This document shows, in pieces, positions 63,114 to 64,000 of a DNA stretch of 64,000 bases. Each line of letters starts with the position of its first letter. The stretch's first letter is position 1. Made by a program: the position numbers and the translations under genes. The stretch is from NCBI GenBank assembly GCA_910574455.1, contig CAJSYZ010000001.1:3703424-3767423 (forward strand), in the 5' to 3' direction. Below the pieces are notes generated by a model, which worked only from the letters and a program-made list of their open reading frames with translations, had not been told where the DNA came from and searched no databases. The DNA is from Trichaptum fuscoviolaceum. Lineage: Eukaryota > Basidiomycota > Agaricomycetes > Hymenochaetales > Trichaptaceae.

Positions 63114-63177
63114 GTTATCGCGATAACTTTAGAAACGGGTTGCGATAATTATCGCGGATCTATAAGATTATTAGTTG
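63114..63177 (-). repeat. Right TIR
   Basis: Inverted copy of 59428-59491, with three differences near the outer end. Same palindromes. Confidence 0.9.
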
Positions 63178-63837
63178 GTACGGCTCATTGCCATTATCGA
63201 AGGAGCTCTCCATCTCCTGCGACGGACTCAAGAGTCATTCCAAGACATGCGACGATTTGCCCTCACGGAACTCCTCGAAACAGCGCCTCAAGAGTTATTT
63301 GCCCCATTGGTCATCGACCTCACCACTGATGACGACATCATCGACCTCACTAAAGACCTTGCTGACCAAGTACCTCATCCACCCCTTCACTCCGTCGGCA
63401 CTCAAGTCCCAGAACGCAAAGAACTCATCAATCGCCTGTCCGAACCCATTCGTCTGCAATCACCAATACAGTTACAAGAAGACCAAGAGTATCGTGTCAA
63501 CACAGCCCCACCCTCACCCACATACAGCCCGCAAGTCGACAACAATCCTTTTACGTCTATGTCCTTGGACCCCAAGGAATGCACACAACACTCTGCTGTC
63601 GACCACCACTACAACCTGGCCGCGTCCACCTGCGAATTTTATACATGTTCATACTGCGACATACGTGCACCTGGACACACCATCATTGGCTGCCCCAAGT
63701 ATACGTGCCCCTCATGTGGACAACACGATGGTCATGACGATGAATGCGCTTCCAACCGAATCGCTCAACAACGCGTAACGAAGAGAAACCCACCTGCGAG
63801 CAACTAAAGCACCTGTTGCTAACCCGGATACCCTATT

Positions 63838-63897
63838 GGCGTTAACTTCGCTTATATGGCATGTTTTTCCTTATTGTCTATTGGACTTAATTTGTCC
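63838..63897 (+). promoter_or_regulatory. E2 tandem 3' hairpins
   Basis: GGCG-TTAACTT-CGCT (63838-63852, one G-U pair) and GGAC-TTAATTT-GTCC (63883-63897), each after TATT and before TATA-containing sequence. Equivalent in place and form to the E1 pair at 32466-32540. Confidence 0.55.
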
Positions 63898-63956
63898 CTA
63901 TAACGGCCATTTTTCTTTACTGATTTCCACTACGTTTCAATTTAAGAACGGGGTAA

Positions 63957-64000
63957 TGTTACGTTTTCTTACTATGTCAGCGGCCCCCATTACTCCGAAC
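63957..64000 (+). repeat. E2 3' LTR, first 44 bp
   Basis: Starts TGTTACGTTTTCTTACTATG, matching the 5' LTR from 50974 with no difference I can see. Preceded by a purine-rich GAACGGGG tract. The window ends inside it. Confidence 0.92.

Larger units (their letters stand above)
59428..63177. mobile_element. 3.75-kb TIR element nested in E2, non-autonomous
   Basis: Bounded by terminal inverted repeats of 64 bp (59428-59491 and 63114-63177) with three mismatches, flanked by GTAC on both sides (59424-59427, 63178-63181), so the target duplication is GTAC or the TA within it. Insertion is proven by the restored E2 ORF6 when it is removed. Interior: GC-rich part 59500-60770 including an Hsp70 fragment (60296-60566, -) and the 90-nt repeat shared with 12.8 kb; AT-rich part 60780-61900 with nothing recognisable; and 61900-62890 with short minus-strand frames and intron-like signals (GTGCGT..GCAG near 62580-62635), maybe another captured piece. 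No transposase is recognisable. Confidence 0.8.
59154..63807 (+). pseudogene. E2 post-pol ORF6, interrupted by the TIR element
   Basis: Starts ATG 59154, three nt after the ORF5 stop. The first part runs to 59427; the frame resumes at 63182. Leaving out 59428-63181 (one GTAC copy kept) gives one 299-aa frame, close to the 302 aa of E1 ORF D. N-terminus MPPARSQRNPSRH. C-terminus has a Cys/His-rich end (FYTCSYCDIRAPGHTIIGCP, then YTCPSCGQHDGHDDEC), like paired zinc knuckles, which E1 ORF D lacks. In the present state the first part ends at a stop about 10 codons into the insertion. Confidence 0.6.
50974..64000 (+). mobile_element. Ty3/Gypsy chromovirus E2, with nested insertion, cut by window end
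   Basis: 5' LTR 50974-51440, self-primer site 51444-51455, accessory ORFs 52056-52936, gag 53794-55179, pol 55176-58661, ORF5 58662-59150, ORF6 59154-63807 (split by a 3.75-kb TIR element), hairpins, then the first 44 bp of the 3' LTR at 63957-64000. These 44 bp match the 5' LTR start by eye. Without the nested element and with a full LTR it would be about 10.7 kb, like E1. Leader 51441-52055 is non-coding. Same clade and plan as E1 but clearly diverged. The target duplication cannot be checked; GCAGC precedes the 5' LTR. Confidence 0.93.

Noticed and set aside
59428..63177. Helitron as origin of the nested element
   Set aside because: It has clear terminal inverted repeats and a flanking duplication, which Helitrons lack, and no TC..CTRR ends.

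Overview
The window is nuclear DNA from a filamentous basidiomycete, most likely an Agaricomycete. The genes have many 45-65 nt GT-AG introns. The mobile elements include Ty3/Gypsy chromoviruses and a Plavaka-type transposase, and there is a DUF6589-like gene, a family I associate with mushroom genomes. I see no rRNA, tRNA or CRISPR.

Left part (1-18.3 kb), sparse and partly ordinary. A Pcl1/Pcl2-type cyclin gene lies at 355-2005 (-). A four-exon single-C2-domain gene lies at 6643-7346 (+). The rest is largely non-coding and is dominated by a diverged direct duplication of about 3 kb (about 8.1-11.1 kb and 15.0-18.1 kb).

Middle (18.3-34.7 kb). A RecQ-like helicase (18362-20600, +) converges on a DUF6589-like gene (34687-20732, -). 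The second gene is split by a young, structurally complete 10.9-kb chromovirus, here called E1 (22241-33171). E1 has a 5-bp target duplication (ATAAC), LTRs differing by one base, and sits exactly at the 5' splice site of an intron.

Right-middle (35.4-51 kb). This is an island of four multi-exon genes: a 16-exon, 940-aa coiled-coil/acidic protein; a damaged Plavaka-family transposase; an unrecognised 571-aa protein; and a coiled-coil gene cut by the next retroelement. The spaces between them are packed with short palindromic words (CCACTGGCAGTGG, TACTAGTAC, CAGCCTGAGGCTG, ATTTAGGAC/GTCCTAAAT). It may be one large DNA transposon with passengers, or its remains.

Right end (50974-64000). A second chromovirus, E2, is truncated by the window edge 44 nt into its 3' LTR. 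Its last ORF is interrupted by a 3.75-kb terminal-inverted-repeat element (59428-63177) that carries a captured Hsp70 C-terminal fragment.

E1 and E2 are diverged relatives with the same unusual plan: self-complementary primer sites, a gag/pol -1 frameshift heptamer right at the Gag stop, a C-terminal chromodomain, an extra ORF before gag that resembles a detached integrase zinc finger (H-X8-H-X29-C-X-C in both), two further ORFs after pol (the first ending in a Cys cluster), and a pair of small hairpins with compensating stem changes just before the 3' LTR. This shared extra gene content is the best candidate for an undescribed system here.
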